A stretch of 64,000 nucleotides of DNA from Nocardia carnea NBRC 14403. Lineage in GTDB: Bacteria; Actinomycetota; Actinomycetes; Mycobacteriales; Mycobacteriaceae. The notes beneath the pieces were generated by a model. The model had not been told where the DNA came from. It did no database searches and worked only from the letters and a program-made list of their open reading frames with translations. Each line of letters opens with the position of its first letter. Positions within the stretch are counted from its first letter, which is position 1. Where the stretch lies: NCBI RefSeq assembly GCF_000308515.1, contig NZ_BAFV01000122.1, positions 40,599 to 104,598 on the forward strand, in the 5' to 3' direction. Both the position numbers and the translations under genes were made by a program. Shown in pieces: positions 42,694 through 51,623 of this stretch.

Positions 42694-43977
42694 ATGCGAT
42701 CGGTCGTTCCCGACTACCTGACCGAGGCACTCGGAGATGTCGAGCCGGACATCTCCGGAGCGCCGGCGGGCTATATCCCCGAGCTCGCGGCGGCGGACCC
42801 CGACCGCCTCGGCGCGGTGTTCGCCACCGTCGACGGCATGGTGTACGGCGCCGGCGATATCGATACCGAGTTCACGATCCAATCGATTTCCAAACCGTTC
42901 ACCTACGCGCTGGCACTGGCCGATCGCGGTTTCGGCCCGGTGCTCGCCAAAGTCGGTGTCGAGCCATCGGGCGAGGCGTTCAACCAGATCTCCCTCGAAA
43001 GCGATACCGGCCGCCCCTACAATCCGATGATCAACGCCGGTGCGATCACCGCGCATTCGCTGGCCGGCTCGCCCGAACTGACTCCGGCAGAGCGCGTGCA
43101 ACGGGTCGTCGATGGTCTTTCGGCGTTCGCCGGCCGCCCGCTGACGATGGACGAAACGGTGTGTGCGTCGGAGATGGAGCACGCGCACCGCAACCTCGCC
43201 ATCGCGCATATGCTCCGCAGCCACGACATCCTCACCGAAGACCCGCAGGCCGTCGTCGACGGCTACGTCCGTCAGTGCTCGGTGCTCGTCACCACGCGAG
43301 ACCTCGCCGTGATGGCCGCGACGCTGGCCAACCGCGGGGTCAATCCGCTCTCGGGGGAACGAGTGATCCCCGAACCGGTGGTGCGTCAGGTGCTGAGCGT
43401 CATGTCCACCTGCGGGATGTACGACGCGGCCGGTGACTGGGCGACGCAGGTCGGCATTCCGGCGAAGAGCGGGGTGGCCGGGGGCCTGATCGGTGCGCTT
43501 CCCGGTCAGATCGGCATCGCCACGTTCTCACCACGACTCGACCGTCACGGGAACAGCGTGCGCGGGGTGTCGCTGTTCGAGCGGTTCTCCGCCGATATGG
43601 GTTTGCATGTGATGGAGGTTCCGGCCGCTGCGCGCGCGGTGGTGCGATCCAACCACGTCATCGGCCGCGGGCCGGACGCGCTCCGGGTCTTCCGATTACA
43701 AGGCGGAATCCGTTTTGCCGCAGCCGAGAGAGTGGTGCGAGAGGTCGTGGACACGGCACCCGCAGAAGTCACGGTGGCTGTGGACCTCACGAGGGTCTAT
43801 TCGATCGACGACGTGGGCCGGCGCATGCTGCTGGAGATCGTGCGCCGGCTCACGCTGGATGGACACGAGGTCTACCTGGTCGACCCGGAAGCGATCATCC
43901 CCGACCCCGATCCAGGCGACGGTGGCCGGGTCACGGTCGTAGGACACGTTGAACAAGCCGTGCATTCGCGCACATAA
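42694..43977 (+). CDS. glsA: glutaminase with C-terminal STAS-like domain
   Basis: This is a glutaminase of 427 residues, converting glutamine to glutamate and ammonia. The serine beta-lactamase-like catalytic pair is in QSISKPFTYAL near residue 64, YNPMINAGAI lies near 110, and AKSGVAGGLIGALPGQIGIA near 260. After about residue 310 a separate domain follows (FRLQGGIRFAAAERVV, VAVDLTRVYSIDDVGRRML) with the look of a STAS/anti-sigma antagonist domain. The combination is known in other bacteria; what the second domain senses is not known. GGAGGA precedes the ATG. Confidence 0.92.
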   Translation: MRSVVPDYLTEALGDVEPDISGAPAGYIPELAAADPDRLGAVFATVDGMVYGAGDIDTEFTIQSISKPFTYALALADRGFGPVLAKVGVEPSGEAFNQISLESDTGRPYNPMINAGAITAHSLAGSPELTPAERVQRVVDGLSAFAGRPLTMDETVCASEMEHAHRNLAIAHMLRSHDILTEDPQAVVDGYVRQCSVLVTTRDLAVMAATLANRGVNPLSGERVIPEPVVRQVLSVMSTCGMYDAAGDWATQVGIPAKSGVAGGLIGALPGQIGIATFSPRLDRHGNSVRGVSLFERFSADMGLHVMEVPAAARAVVRSNHVIGRGPDALRVFRLQGGIRFAAAERVVREVVDTAPAEVTVAVDLTRVYSIDDVGRRMLLEIVRRLTLDGHEVYLVDPEAIIPDPDPGDGGRVTVVGHVEQAVHSRT

Positions 43978-44109
43978 CCCAGGCAGCAGCCCCGGCGTCA
44001 CCTGGGATTCGCCACGCCGGAGCTCAGGGCTGCGCAAGGAAAGGCGGCACACCGTGTCCACTTACAGCACGCGGCCCGCGCCGGGCCGATCGGCATCGAA
44101 AGGGAGACC

Positions 44110-44952
44110 ATGGGATACATCACCGTCGGACACGAGAACAGCACGCCGATCGAGCTCTACTACGAGGACCAGGGTTCGGGCCGGCCGGTCGTCCTCATCC
44201 ACGGCTACCCGCTGAACGGGCACAGCTGGGAACGCCAGACGCGCGAGCTCCTCGCCTCCGGCTACCGGGTCATCACCTACGACCGTCGCGGATTCGGGCA
44301 GTCGTCCAAGGTCGGCTCCGGGTACGACTACGATACTTTCGCCGCGGACTTGAACACGGTTCTGGAGACGCTGGACATCCGCGATGTGGTGCTGGTCGGC
44401 TTCTCGATGGGCACGGGGGAACTGGCCCGGTATGTGGCCCGCTACGGGCACGAGCGAGTGGCGAAGCTCGCGTTCCTCGCCTCCCTCGAACCGTTCCTGG
44501 TGGCCCGCGACGACAACCCCGAGGGCGTGCCGCAGGAAGTGTTCGACGGTATCTCCGCGGCAGCGAAGGACGACCGGTACGCCTGGTTCACCCAGTTCTA
44601 CTCGGACTTCTACAACCTGGACGAGAACCTCGGTTCCCGGATCAGCCAGGAAGCCGTCACCGGCAGCTGGAACGTCGCGATCGGCAGCGCCCCGGTCGCC
44701 GCGTACGCGGTCGTCGCCTCGTGGATCGAGGACTTCCGCAGTGATGTCGAGGCGGTGCGGGCCAGTGGCAAACCGGCGCTGATCCTGCACGGCACCGAGG
44801 ACAACATCCTGCCCATCGACGCCACCGGGCGCCGCTTCCACGCGGTATTCCCCGAGGCCGACTACGTCGAGATAGAAGGCGCCCCTCACGGTCTGCTCTG
44901 GACTCATGCCGACGAGGTGAACGCCGCACTGAAAACCTTCCTCGACAAGTAG
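44110..44952 (+). CDS. alpha/beta hydrolase (non-haem chloroperoxidase-like)
   Basis: This is an alpha/beta hydrolase of 280 residues. HGYPLNGHSW near residue 33 gives the oxyanion loop, the nucleophile is the Ser in GFSMGTGEL near 100, the acid is the Asp in GTEDNILPID near 230, and the His is in GAPHGLLW near 259. The sequence type corresponds to bacterial esterases annotated as cofactor-free chloroperoxidases. AGGGAG precedes the ATG. It is followed by AhpD-like and pirin genes, a group often seen in stress or detoxification clusters. Confidence 0.9.
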   Translation: MGYITVGHENSTPIELYYEDQGSGRPVVLIHGYPLNGHSWERQTRELLASGYRVITYDRRGFGQSSKVGSGYDYDTFAADLNTVLETLDIRDVVLVGFSMGTGELARYVARYGHERVAKLAFLASLEPFLVARDDNPEGVPQEVFDGISAAAKDDRYAWFTQFYSDFYNLDENLGSRISQEAVTGSWNVAIGSAPVAAYAVVASWIEDFRSDVEAVRASGKPALILHGTEDNILPIDATGRRFHAVFPEADYVEIEGAPHGLLWTHADEVNAALKTFLDK

Positions 44953-45006
44953 GACCCGAACGAAGAGCGGTCGCCCGGGTGAGCGCGGAAATGGAGACAA
45001 GGCACC

Positions 45007-45480
45007 ATGCGTCCATCCTTGGACAAGGTCATGCCCGAAGCATGGAAGGCCGCGGAAGCGTTCTCGTCGGCGATTCGGTCGGCGGTGCTGCAGCGTGGCC
45101 TCTCGGTCCAGGAGACCGAATTCATCAAGCTGCGCGCCTCGCAGCTCAACCAGTGCGCCTACTGCTTGGAGCTGCATTCGCGCGAGGCGAGACGAGCCGG
45201 GATCACGCAGCAGCAGCTCGACGTGCTGCCGGCGTGGCGGGAGACCGGATTGTTCGGTGAGCGGCAGCGGGCAGTGCTCGCGGTGGCCGAGGCCGCCACC
45301 GTGCTCCCCACCACGGATGAGTCGGAGGCCGATCTCGTCGGTGCCCGCCGGGTTCTCGGCGAGGAAGCATTCGTTGCCGCCGAATGGGTGGCGGTCACGA
45401 TCAATGCGTTCAACCGGATCTCGATCCTCAGCCGGCATACGGTGCGTCCCCGCGATACCGAAGGGAAGATCATTCGATGA
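45007..45480 (+). CDS. AhpD/carboxymuconolactone decarboxylase-like protein
   Basis: This is a helical protein of 157 residues with the alkylhydroperoxidase AhpD core. The redox Cys pair and its His are in CAYCLELHSREAR near residue 52, preceded by FIKLRASQLNQ. AhpD-like proteins reduce peroxides or act in thiol relay systems; decarboxylase function is unlikely because of the CxxC pair. The stop overlaps the pirin gene (ATGA). The ATG at 45007 follows GGAGACAAGGCACC. Confidence 0.9.
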   Translation: MRPSLDKVMPEAWKAAEAFSSAIRSAVLQRGLSVQETEFIKLRASQLNQCAYCLELHSREARRAGITQQQLDVLPAWRETGLFGERQRAVLAVAEAATVLPTTDESEADLVGARRVLGEEAFVAAEWVAVTINAFNRISILSRHTVRPRDTEGKIIR

Positions 45481-46472
45481 CCAACCTCGACTCACGGCCC
45501 GATCTGGAAGTCCTGGAACCCGGGCAGCCGTGCACGGCGACGGAGATCCTCGAGCCGCGCGCGGTGCCCCTCGGCGGCGTGCGGGAGATGACCGTGTACC
45601 GGACGCTCCCACAGCGGCAGCGATCGCTGGTGGGCGCGTGGTGTTTTCTGGACCACTACGGTCCCGACGATATCTCGCTGACCGGTGGAATGCAGATGCC
45701 GCGGCACCCGCACACCGGGCTCGCAACGGTGTCCTGGTTGTTCACCGGACGCGTCGGGCATCTCGACTCCGGCGGTAACGCGGCCTCCGTCGTGCCGGGC
45801 GAGCTCAACCTGATGATCGCGGGCCGCGGCATCACCCATCAGGAGATCAGCGACCCCGGGACGAATATCCTGCACGGCGTGCAGCTCTGGTACGCGCTGC
45901 CGGACGAGACGCGTTTCAGTGAGAACGCGTTCGCCCACTACGTTCCCGAGCCGGTGACCCTCCCCGGTGTCACGGCGCGTGTGTTCATCGGAGCGCTACT
46001 CGGATCGGTCTCCCCGGTGAGCACCCGGACGCCCGACCTGCTCGGTGCCGAACTCGTCCTCGAGCCCGGCGCCACGGCACGGCTCACCGTGCGGGACGAC
46101 TTCGAGCACGCGGTCCTCGCCGAAAGCGCCGCGGTCACGGTGAATTCGGCCACTGTCGATCACCGCTCGCTCGCCTACGTACCTCCCGGATCCGAGACCG
46201 TGGTCATCACCGCGGGCGATACCGGAGCCCGCGTCATCCTGCTCGGCGGCGTCCCGCTGCGGGAGCAGATCGTCATGTGGTGGAACTTCGTCGGACGCGA
46301 TCACGACGAGATCGCCGAGTACCGGCGCCGTTACCAGGCCGAACTCGGCTTCGAACCGGCCGATCCGCGGGATGCCGGCAAATCTGCCCTGTTCGGCGAG
46401 TTCCCGACCGACCAGCCGCCGCCACTGCCCGCGCCACCGCTGCCGAATTCCCGGCTGCTCCCGCGCGAGTAG
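45477..46472 (+). CDS. pirin family protein
   Basis: This is a pirin of 331 residues with two cupin domains. The metal site is in MPRHPHTGLATVSWLF near residue 75-90 and HQEISDPGTNILHGVQLW near 121. The C-terminal cupin is followed by a Pro-rich tail after about residue 310. Pirins bind iron, and some have quercetinase activity. The ATG overlaps the stop of the AhpD-like gene, so the two are coupled and may share a redox role. Confidence 0.9.
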   Translation: MTNLDSRPDLEVLEPGQPCTATEILEPRAVPLGGVREMTVYRTLPQRQRSLVGAWCFLDHYGPDDISLTGGMQMPRHPHTGLATVSWLFTGRVGHLDSGGNAASVVPGELNLMIAGRGITHQEISDPGTNILHGVQLWYALPDETRFSENAFAHYVPEPVTLPGVTARVFIGALLGSVSPVSTRTPDLLGAELVLEPGATARLTVRDDFEHAVLAESAAVTVNSATVDHRSLAYVPPGSETVVITAGDTGARVILLGGVPLREQIVMWWNFVGRDHDEIAEYRRRYQAELGFEPADPRDAGKSALFGEFPTDQPPPLPAPPLPNSRLLPRE

Positions 46473-46625
46473 GGCGCGGAAGCAGCCCCTTCCGTCCGGC
46501 CCGGCAGTGACCGGCCTGCGGGAATCGCGCCAGGGCGCCAACTGTGTCGCGGTCATGGATGGCGCCGGAGGCCGGCCTTGCCGGCAATCGTGACGTCGAG
46601 TGCCGGGGTCGGCGTGGCCGCGCGG

Positions 46626-46823
46626 CTAGGCCTCGTCGACGATTCTGATCGCCCACTCCGGGCAGGCGTCCTTGGCGGTCTGCACCGCTTCGGTGAGATC
46701 CTCGGGGATCTCGGTATCGACAGCTTCGGCGTAACCGTAATCGTTGAGTGTGAAGACTTCCGCGCACAGGGTGGTGCAGATCCCGTGGCCCTTGCAGGAG
46801 TCGGCGTCGACGATGACCTTCAT
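46626..46823 (-). CDS. P450-associated ferredoxin ([3Fe-4S] or variant [4Fe-4S])
   Basis: This is a ferredoxin of 65 residues with a single cluster site: Cys near residue 10, His at the second position (CKGHGIC), Cys near 16, Cys near 20 and a distant Cys in ACPEWAI near 54. The replacement of the second Cys by His is typical of electron donors for actinobacterial P450s. It lies four bases after the P450 stop, so the two are co-transcribed. It would pass electrons from a ferredoxin reductase encoded elsewhere. Confidence 0.93.
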   Translation of the reverse strand: MKVIVDADSCKGHGICTTLCAEVFTLNDYGYAEAVDTEIPEDLTEAVQTAKDACPEWAIRIVDEA

Positions 46824-46827
46824 GGAA

Positions 46828-48117
46828 CTAACCTTCCGTACGGTCGAATTCGAGGTGCAGGCTGGTGATTCCGCGCAGGATGAAGGTCGGCAGGTAGGTG
46901 TATTCGCGGGCGTCTGCCGGGCCGTGCACGCTTTCGTCGATCCGGATATCGGTGGTGCGTTCCAGCAGGCGTTTGATCGCGACCTTCGCCTCGGCCCGGG
47001 CCAGCGGGCTGCCGGGGCAGGTGTGGATACCGCGGCCGAACGCGATATGGGAGCGGGCGTTGGACCGCTGCGGGTCGAAGGTGCTCGGGTTCTCGAACCG
47101 GCGGGGGTCGCGGTTGGCGCCGCCGTTGGCCAGCATCAGCACCGTTCCGGCCGGAATATCCACGCCGCCCACAGTGGTGTTCTTCTTCGCCATCCGGAAA
47201 TCGCCCTTCACCGGGCTTTCCATCCGCAGCATTTCCTCGATGAAGTTACCGATCCGCTCATGGTCTTCGCGCAGCCAGCGCTGCAGTTCCGGATCCTCGG
47301 CGATCATCCTCAGCGATGAGGACAGCAGCCGGACGGTGGTTTCCTGGCCGGCCGAGAACACGTTGGCGGCAACGCGTACCACGTCCAGCACCTCGGGTTG
47401 GCTACCGTCGGGGAACGTGGCCTCGGCGAGGCTGGTGAGGACATCGTTGCGCGGGTCGGCGCGGCGGTCCTCGATATAGGCCGAGAACTTCCCGTACAGG
47501 AATTCGATCGGGTTGTGCGACATTCCGCCTTCGCCCTCGGTGCTGCCGACCGTTTGTTTACGGTGCGGATCGCGCTGCAGGGCGTTGAGGAACTCTTCCT
47601 GATCGTCCTGGGGCACACCGAGCAGGTCGGCGATGATGTAGAGGGTGAAAGGTCCCGCGAAATCGCGGATCATATCGCCCTTCCCGGCGGCCAGGTACTC
47701 GTCGAGTACCTTATCGGCCATATCCCACATCGCCTCCTCGTTCTCCTTGAGGCGTTTCGGGGTGATCAGGCGCATGAGCAGGCCGCGGTGCGCGGTGTGG
47801 GTGGGCGGATCCATGGTGGGCAGCTGGTCGCTGAGTGGCAGCGAATCCCGGTGTTCGGCGATCAGCGCATCGACATCGGAGTTCTCGTCGATGGGGGCCG
47901 GGAAGCCGGGAAACGGGCCGGTGACCGATATGCAGGAGGAATACTGTTCGGCATCGTTGAGGACTTCCAGGGCCTCGTCGTAGCCCGTCACCATCATGAC
48001 GTTGTGGTGCTTCTCCCGGGTGACCGGGCACTGTTCCCGGAGTGCGTCGAAATACGGGTACGGATCGGCGATCAGCTCCTCACCGAGGAAGAAGTCCAGA
48101 TCCTGGAAGTTTTTCAC
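46828..48117 (-). CDS. cytochrome P450
   Basis: This is a soluble P450 of 429 residues that would hydroxylate a hydrophobic substrate. The I-helix oxygen-binding AGQETT lies near residue 250, the ExxR pair in EEMLRMESP near 290 and the haem loop FGRGIHTCPGSPLARAE near 370. The GTG at 48117 is chosen for AAGGGA seven bases upstream; the frame extends 22 codons further. A ferredoxin gene follows. The gene is divergent from an acyl-CoA dehydrogenase operon, across an AT-rich operator region. Sterol or terpene oxidation fits but is not proven. Confidence 0.93.
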   Translation of the reverse strand: MKNFQDLDFFLGEELIADPYPYFDALREQCPVTREKHHNVMMVTGYDEALEVLNDAEQYSSCISVTGPFPGFPAPIDENSDVDALIAEHRDSLPLSDQLPTMDPPTHTAHRGLLMRLITPKRLKENEEAMWDMADKVLDEYLAAGKGDMIRDFAGPFTLYIIADLLGVPQDDQEEFLNALQRDPHRKQTVGSTEGEGGMSHNPIEFLYGKFSAYIEDRRADPRNDVLTSLAEATFPDGSQPEVLDVVRVAANVFSAGQETTVRLLSSSLRMIAEDPELQRWLREDHERIGNFIEEMLRMESPVKGDFRMAKKNTTVGGVDIPAGTVLMLANGGANRDPRRFENPSTFDPQRSNARSHIAFGRGIHTCPGSPLARAEAKVAIKRLLERTTDIRIDESVHGPADAREYTYLPTFILRGITSLHLEFDRTEG

Positions 48118-48184
48118 GTGACGGTTCCCTTCGCTCCGCCGGCTCCCACCGCCACGAGCAGCTCCGCCGGTTGACTTCCGCATT

Positions 48185-48222
48185 TGAGAATATAACTCTC
48201 ATCTGTGAGTATGAGATTTCCA
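48185..48222 (-). promoter_or_regulatory. operator region of the P450/dehydrogenase divergon
   Basis: An imperfect 17-bp palindrome (TGAGA at 48185-48189, TCTCA at 48197-48201) lies in an AT-rich island between the P450 and the gene at 48260. Read on the minus strand the block TGGAAATCTCAT to TATTCTCA aligns with the acuI upstream block (32772-32810), which supports a common regulator. Confidence 0.55.
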
Positions 48223-48259
48223 CACGGCGTGCCGTGCGTCAACCGGAGGACCGGAGAAC

Positions 48260-49405
48260 ATGACCCTCGATCTCACCGCTGACCAGCGGCTCTTCCAGCA
48301 GACTGCCCGGGAATTCCTGGCGGAGACCGTTCCGGTGGCGACAGTACGCGCTCTGGGCGAGGCCGAAACCGGATTCGACCGCGACTGGTGGCGCTCGGCC
48401 ACCGAACTCGGCTGGACCGCCATGCTGGTCGCCGAGGAATACGGCGGCGGTTCCATCTCGGGTCGTCCGCTCACCGAATTGACGTTGGTCGCCGGTGAAC
48501 TGGGACGTGCCTGCGCACCGGGACCGTTCGTCACCACCAATGCGGTGCTGGCCGGGCTGGCTGGTGCCGGGCCCGGATTCGGTGACACGATCGCCGGGGT
48601 AGCGGCAGGGGAGCAGGTCATCGCGTGGGCGGTCTACGAACCGGGCCGCGGTATGGAGGTGATGTACGCCCCGGGCACCGACGGGGGTGCGCGGGTGAGC
48701 GCGACGCCCGAAGGCGACGGGTACCGCCTCGACGGGATCAAGGACCGGGTCGAATCCGGTGATCAGGCCGATCTCTTCCTGGTGACCGCGCAGGGTCCCG
48801 ACGGGCCGGTGCAGTTGCTGGTCCCGGCCGATACCCCCGGGGTGACCGTAACCCCCACCTGGACCCTGGACCTGGTCCGGCGCACCGCCCGTATCGACTT
48901 CGACGGGGTCGTGGTGCCCGCCACCGCGGTAACGCATACCGGACCGGCCGCCACCGCCGCGGTACGCGCCCAATTGCACACTGCCGCTGTGCTCACTGCG
49001 GCCGAAGCCGTAGGCGCCACCGAGGTAGCCCTCGAGTCCACCCTCGGATGGCTGAACGACCGCTTCACCTTCGGCCGGCCGCTCGCCTCGTACCAGGCGC
49101 TCAAACATCGCATGGCCGATAACAAGACCTGGCTGGAGGCCTGCCGGGCCACCGCGACCGCCGCGGCCGCGGCCTGCGACGACGATCCGGACACCGCGGA
49201 CGAAGCGGTGAGTGTCGCGAAATCGTATGTGGGTGCGAAGGCGCCGGTGATCGGGCAGGACTGCGTACAGCTGCACGGCGGTATCGGGGTCACCTGGGAG
49301 CACGATCTGCATCTGTACCTGCGGCGGATCGGGTTGGGCCGGGCGCTGTACGGCACGCCCGAAGAACACCGCCGCCGGATCACCGATCTTCTCGTCGCCG
49401 CCTAG
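48260..49405 (+). CDS. acyl-CoA dehydrogenase, small/atypical subunit
   Basis: This is a dehydrogenase of 381 residues with an atypical flavin loop (YEPGRGMEVMYAPG in place of TEPGAGSD) near residue 130. The C-terminal domain is normal: RFTFGRPLASYQALKHRMAD near 271 and CVQLHGGIGVTWEHDLHLYLRR near 333-354. It has no late Glu base. It is followed 30 bases later by a large-type dehydrogenase, so a heteromeric enzyme is probable; here the small subunit comes first. The ATG follows CGGAGGACCGGAGAAC. Confidence 0.9.
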   Translation: MTLDLTADQRLFQQTAREFLAETVPVATVRALGEAETGFDRDWWRSATELGWTAMLVAEEYGGGSISGRPLTELTLVAGELGRACAPGPFVTTNAVLAGLAGAGPGFGDTIAGVAAGEQVIAWAVYEPGRGMEVMYAPGTDGGARVSATPEGDGYRLDGIKDRVESGDQADLFLVTAQGPDGPVQLLVPADTPGVTVTPTWTLDLVRRTARIDFDGVVVPATAVTHTGPAATAAVRAQLHTAAVLTAAEAVGATEVALESTLGWLNDRFTFGRPLASYQALKHRMADNKTWLEACRATATAAAAACDDDPDTADEAVSVAKSYVGAKAPVIGQDCVQLHGGIGVTWEHDLHLYLRRIGLGRALYGTPEEHRRRITDLLVAA

Positions 49406-49435
49406 CGCGCCGTACCTCCTGGAAGGCAAACCGCC

Positions 49436-50665
49436 ATGACCAACGATGTGGAACCTGTCGCCGAGTTCCGTGAGCGCGCCCGGAACTGGTTGCGCGACAA
49501 CCTTCCGCCGGCTCTTCCGGAACAGGCGCCCCCGGACAGTAAAGAGGAATGGGATCGGGCCCGGGAACTACAGCGCACACTGTACGACGCCGGATTCGCC
49601 GGCATCTGTTTCCCGAAGGAATACGGCGGCCTCGGTCTCACCCCGGCGCATCAGGCGGCGTTCACCACCGAGTCCTATCCCTACGAGATGCCGGTCATCC
49701 TGAACGTCCCCACGCTGTCCATCTGCGCGGCGACCCTGCTCGACCTGGGCACCGAGGAACAGAAACGCGAGCATCTGCCCGCGGTACTACGCGGCGACGA
49801 ACTGCTGGTGCAACTGCTGTCCGAACCTCGCGGCGGCTCCGATCTGGCGGGGCTCACCACCCGCGCCGACCGGGACGGCGACCGGTGGATCCTCAACGGG
49901 TCCAAGATCTGGAGTTCCGGTGCCTACGCCGCCGACTACGGCCTGTGCCTGGCCCGCACCAACTGGGATGTGCCCAAACACCGCGGACTCACCATGTTCC
50001 TGCTCCCGATCGGGGCGCCCGGGGTCACCGTCCAGCGGATCAAACAGGTCACCGGGTCCACCGAGTTCTGCCAGGAATTCTTCGACGATGTGACGCTCGG
50101 CGACGACACGGTGATCGGTCAGGTCGACAACGGCTGGGAGGCGGCCTCGCGGCTGCTGCATCACGAGCGGGCCGCGATCGGCGGGACCTCGCCGTATATG
50201 AGTGGCGCCCGCCCTCATCTCGGTGGCGAGAACTCCCCGATCCTCGAGATAGCCCGGCGGCTCGGCCGGCTCGACGACGCCCGGGTCCGCGAGGATATCG
50301 GTGAAGCCCGTGCGATGATGGTGGTGCGCGACCAGCTGATCGACCACATCACCCGCAGTATCGTGGCCGGTGAACTACCACCGGCGGCCGGTTCGATCAC
50401 CCGGTTGTTCAGTGCCGAGAATTCCTGGTTGCAAACCGATATGGCGGTGAAGGTCGCGGGCGCGGATGCCGCGACCCACGCGCCCGGCGACCCACTCGAT
50501 ACAGCCAAGATCGGCACCGACTACCTGTTCCGTGCCGCCTGGAGTTTGGCCGGTGGGAGTACCGAGATGGCGCGCAATGTGATCGGCGAACGTGTCCTCG
50601 GTATGCCCCGCGAGTACGCCGCCGACCGCGACGTGCCGTTCAACGAGGTGAAACGGGGCCGCTAG
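49436..50665 (+). CDS. acyl-CoA dehydrogenase, large subunit type
   Basis: This is a dehydrogenase of 409 residues with FPKEYGGLGLTPAHQ near residue 60, the flavin loop LLSEPRGGSDLAGLTT near 130, and GSKIWSSGAYAADYGL near 158. The late segment is LAGGSTEMARNVIGERVLGMPRE. A Glu in HHERAAIG near 242 is a candidate base. Like the other large-type members here it lacks the RxxFGRP loop, which its partner from 48260 has. A GGAAGG site precedes the ATG. LLM and SDR genes follow in the same operon. Confidence 0.91.
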   Translation: MTNDVEPVAEFRERARNWLRDNLPPALPEQAPPDSKEEWDRARELQRTLYDAGFAGICFPKEYGGLGLTPAHQAAFTTESYPYEMPVILNVPTLSICAATLLDLGTEEQKREHLPAVLRGDELLVQLLSEPRGGSDLAGLTTRADRDGDRWILNGSKIWSSGAYAADYGLCLARTNWDVPKHRGLTMFLLPIGAPGVTVQRIKQVTGSTEFCQEFFDDVTLGDDTVIGQVDNGWEAASRLLHHERAAIGGTSPYMSGARPHLGGENSPILEIARRLGRLDDARVREDIGEARAMMVVRDQLIDHITRSIVAGELPPAAGSITRLFSAENSWLQTDMAVKVAGADAATHAPGDPLDTAKIGTDYLFRAAWSLAGGSTEMARNVIGERVLGMPREYAADRDVPFNEVKRGR

Positions 50666-50693
50666 GGCGGACCCGGCAGATTCGGAGGCAGTG

Positions 50694-51614
50694 ATGCGGT
50701 TCATCTTCCATTACCCGGAAACCGGCGGTGCGGACGGCGATGTCCTCGACGCCGGGCCGCTGGGCGAGGTCGCGGTGGCGGCCGAACAGGCGGGTTTCGG
50801 CGGGTTCTCGTTGAGCGAGCATCCCGCGCCCGGCGCGCGCTGGCTGGGTGCAGGCGGGCACCAGACGCTGGACCCGTTCGTATCCCTGGGCTACGCGGCC
50901 GCGCTGACCGAGCGGATCAGGTTGATCACCTACCTGTCCGTGGCGCCCTACCGCAATCCCATGTTGCTCGCGAAAGCCGCCGCGACCCTGGACAAACTCT
51001 CCGGTGGCCGGGCGATCCTGGGAATCGGCAGCGGTTATCTGAAGGGGGAATTCCATGCCGTCGGGGTCGATTTCGACGAACGCAACACCCTGTTCGACGA
51101 AGCGCTCGATGTTCTACCGCTGCATTGGAAGGGGGAGCCGTTCAGTTACACGGGCAAACATTTCAGCGCCCGCGATGTGCAGGCCCGGCCGACCCCGGTG
51201 CAGCAGCCGATCCCGATCTGGATCGGCGGTAATTCGGCGTTGAGCCGGCGGCGCGTGGCGCGGGCCGCGCACGGGTGGATTCCGATGTCCGGCGGTGCCG
51301 AACTCAGCAGTACCGCCCGGACCCCCGAACTCGGCGGGATCGAGGAGCTGTCCCGCAAGATCGCCGGAATACGCGAATCCGCCGCGAGTTCGGGACGGAC
51401 CGAGCATATCGACCTCGTGTACTCCTACAGTCACCCCGGCCTCACCGGACCCGGTGCCGACCCGGGCCTGCATCGGGAAGCGTTGAGCGAACTGTCCCGC
51501 GCCGGAGTCGACTGGATCGTGGTCTCCACCCGGGCCGGTGTGCACGAAACCCTCGACCCGGGAGTCACCTTCGATTTCCTGGCCGAGTTCGGCGCGACCT
51601 ACATCGACGGATAG
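50694..51614 (+). CDS. LLM class F420-dependent oxidoreductase (TIGR03619-like)
   Basis: This is a luciferase-like protein of 306 residues. The segments AGFGGFSLSEHPAPGA near residue 32, RIRLITYLSVAPYRNPMLLAKAAATLD near 70, and LSGGRAILGIGSGYLKGEF near 103 form the cofactor site; PIPIWIGGNS is near 175. It is probably F420-dependent and could reduce a C=C or C=O bond. The ATG at 50694 has GGAGG eight bases upstream. Its position between a dehydrogenase pair and an SDR suggests a role in ring or side-chain catabolism. Confidence 0.9.
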   Translation: MRFIFHYPETGGADGDVLDAGPLGEVAVAAEQAGFGGFSLSEHPAPGARWLGAGGHQTLDPFVSLGYAAALTERIRLITYLSVAPYRNPMLLAKAAATLDKLSGGRAILGIGSGYLKGEFHAVGVDFDERNTLFDEALDVLPLHWKGEPFSYTGKHFSARDVQARPTPVQQPIPIWIGGNSALSRRRVARAAHGWIPMSGGAELSSTARTPELGGIEELSRKIAGIRESAASSGRTEHIDLVYSYSHPGLTGPGADPGLHREALSELSRAGVDWIVVSTRAGVHETLDPGVTFDFLAEFGATYIDG

Positions 51615-51623
51615 GACGATCAC

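Noticed and set aside
45007..45480. 4-carboxymuconolactone decarboxylase
   Set aside because: The CxxC plus His arrangement is that of AhpD-like redox proteins, and no protocatechuate genes are near.
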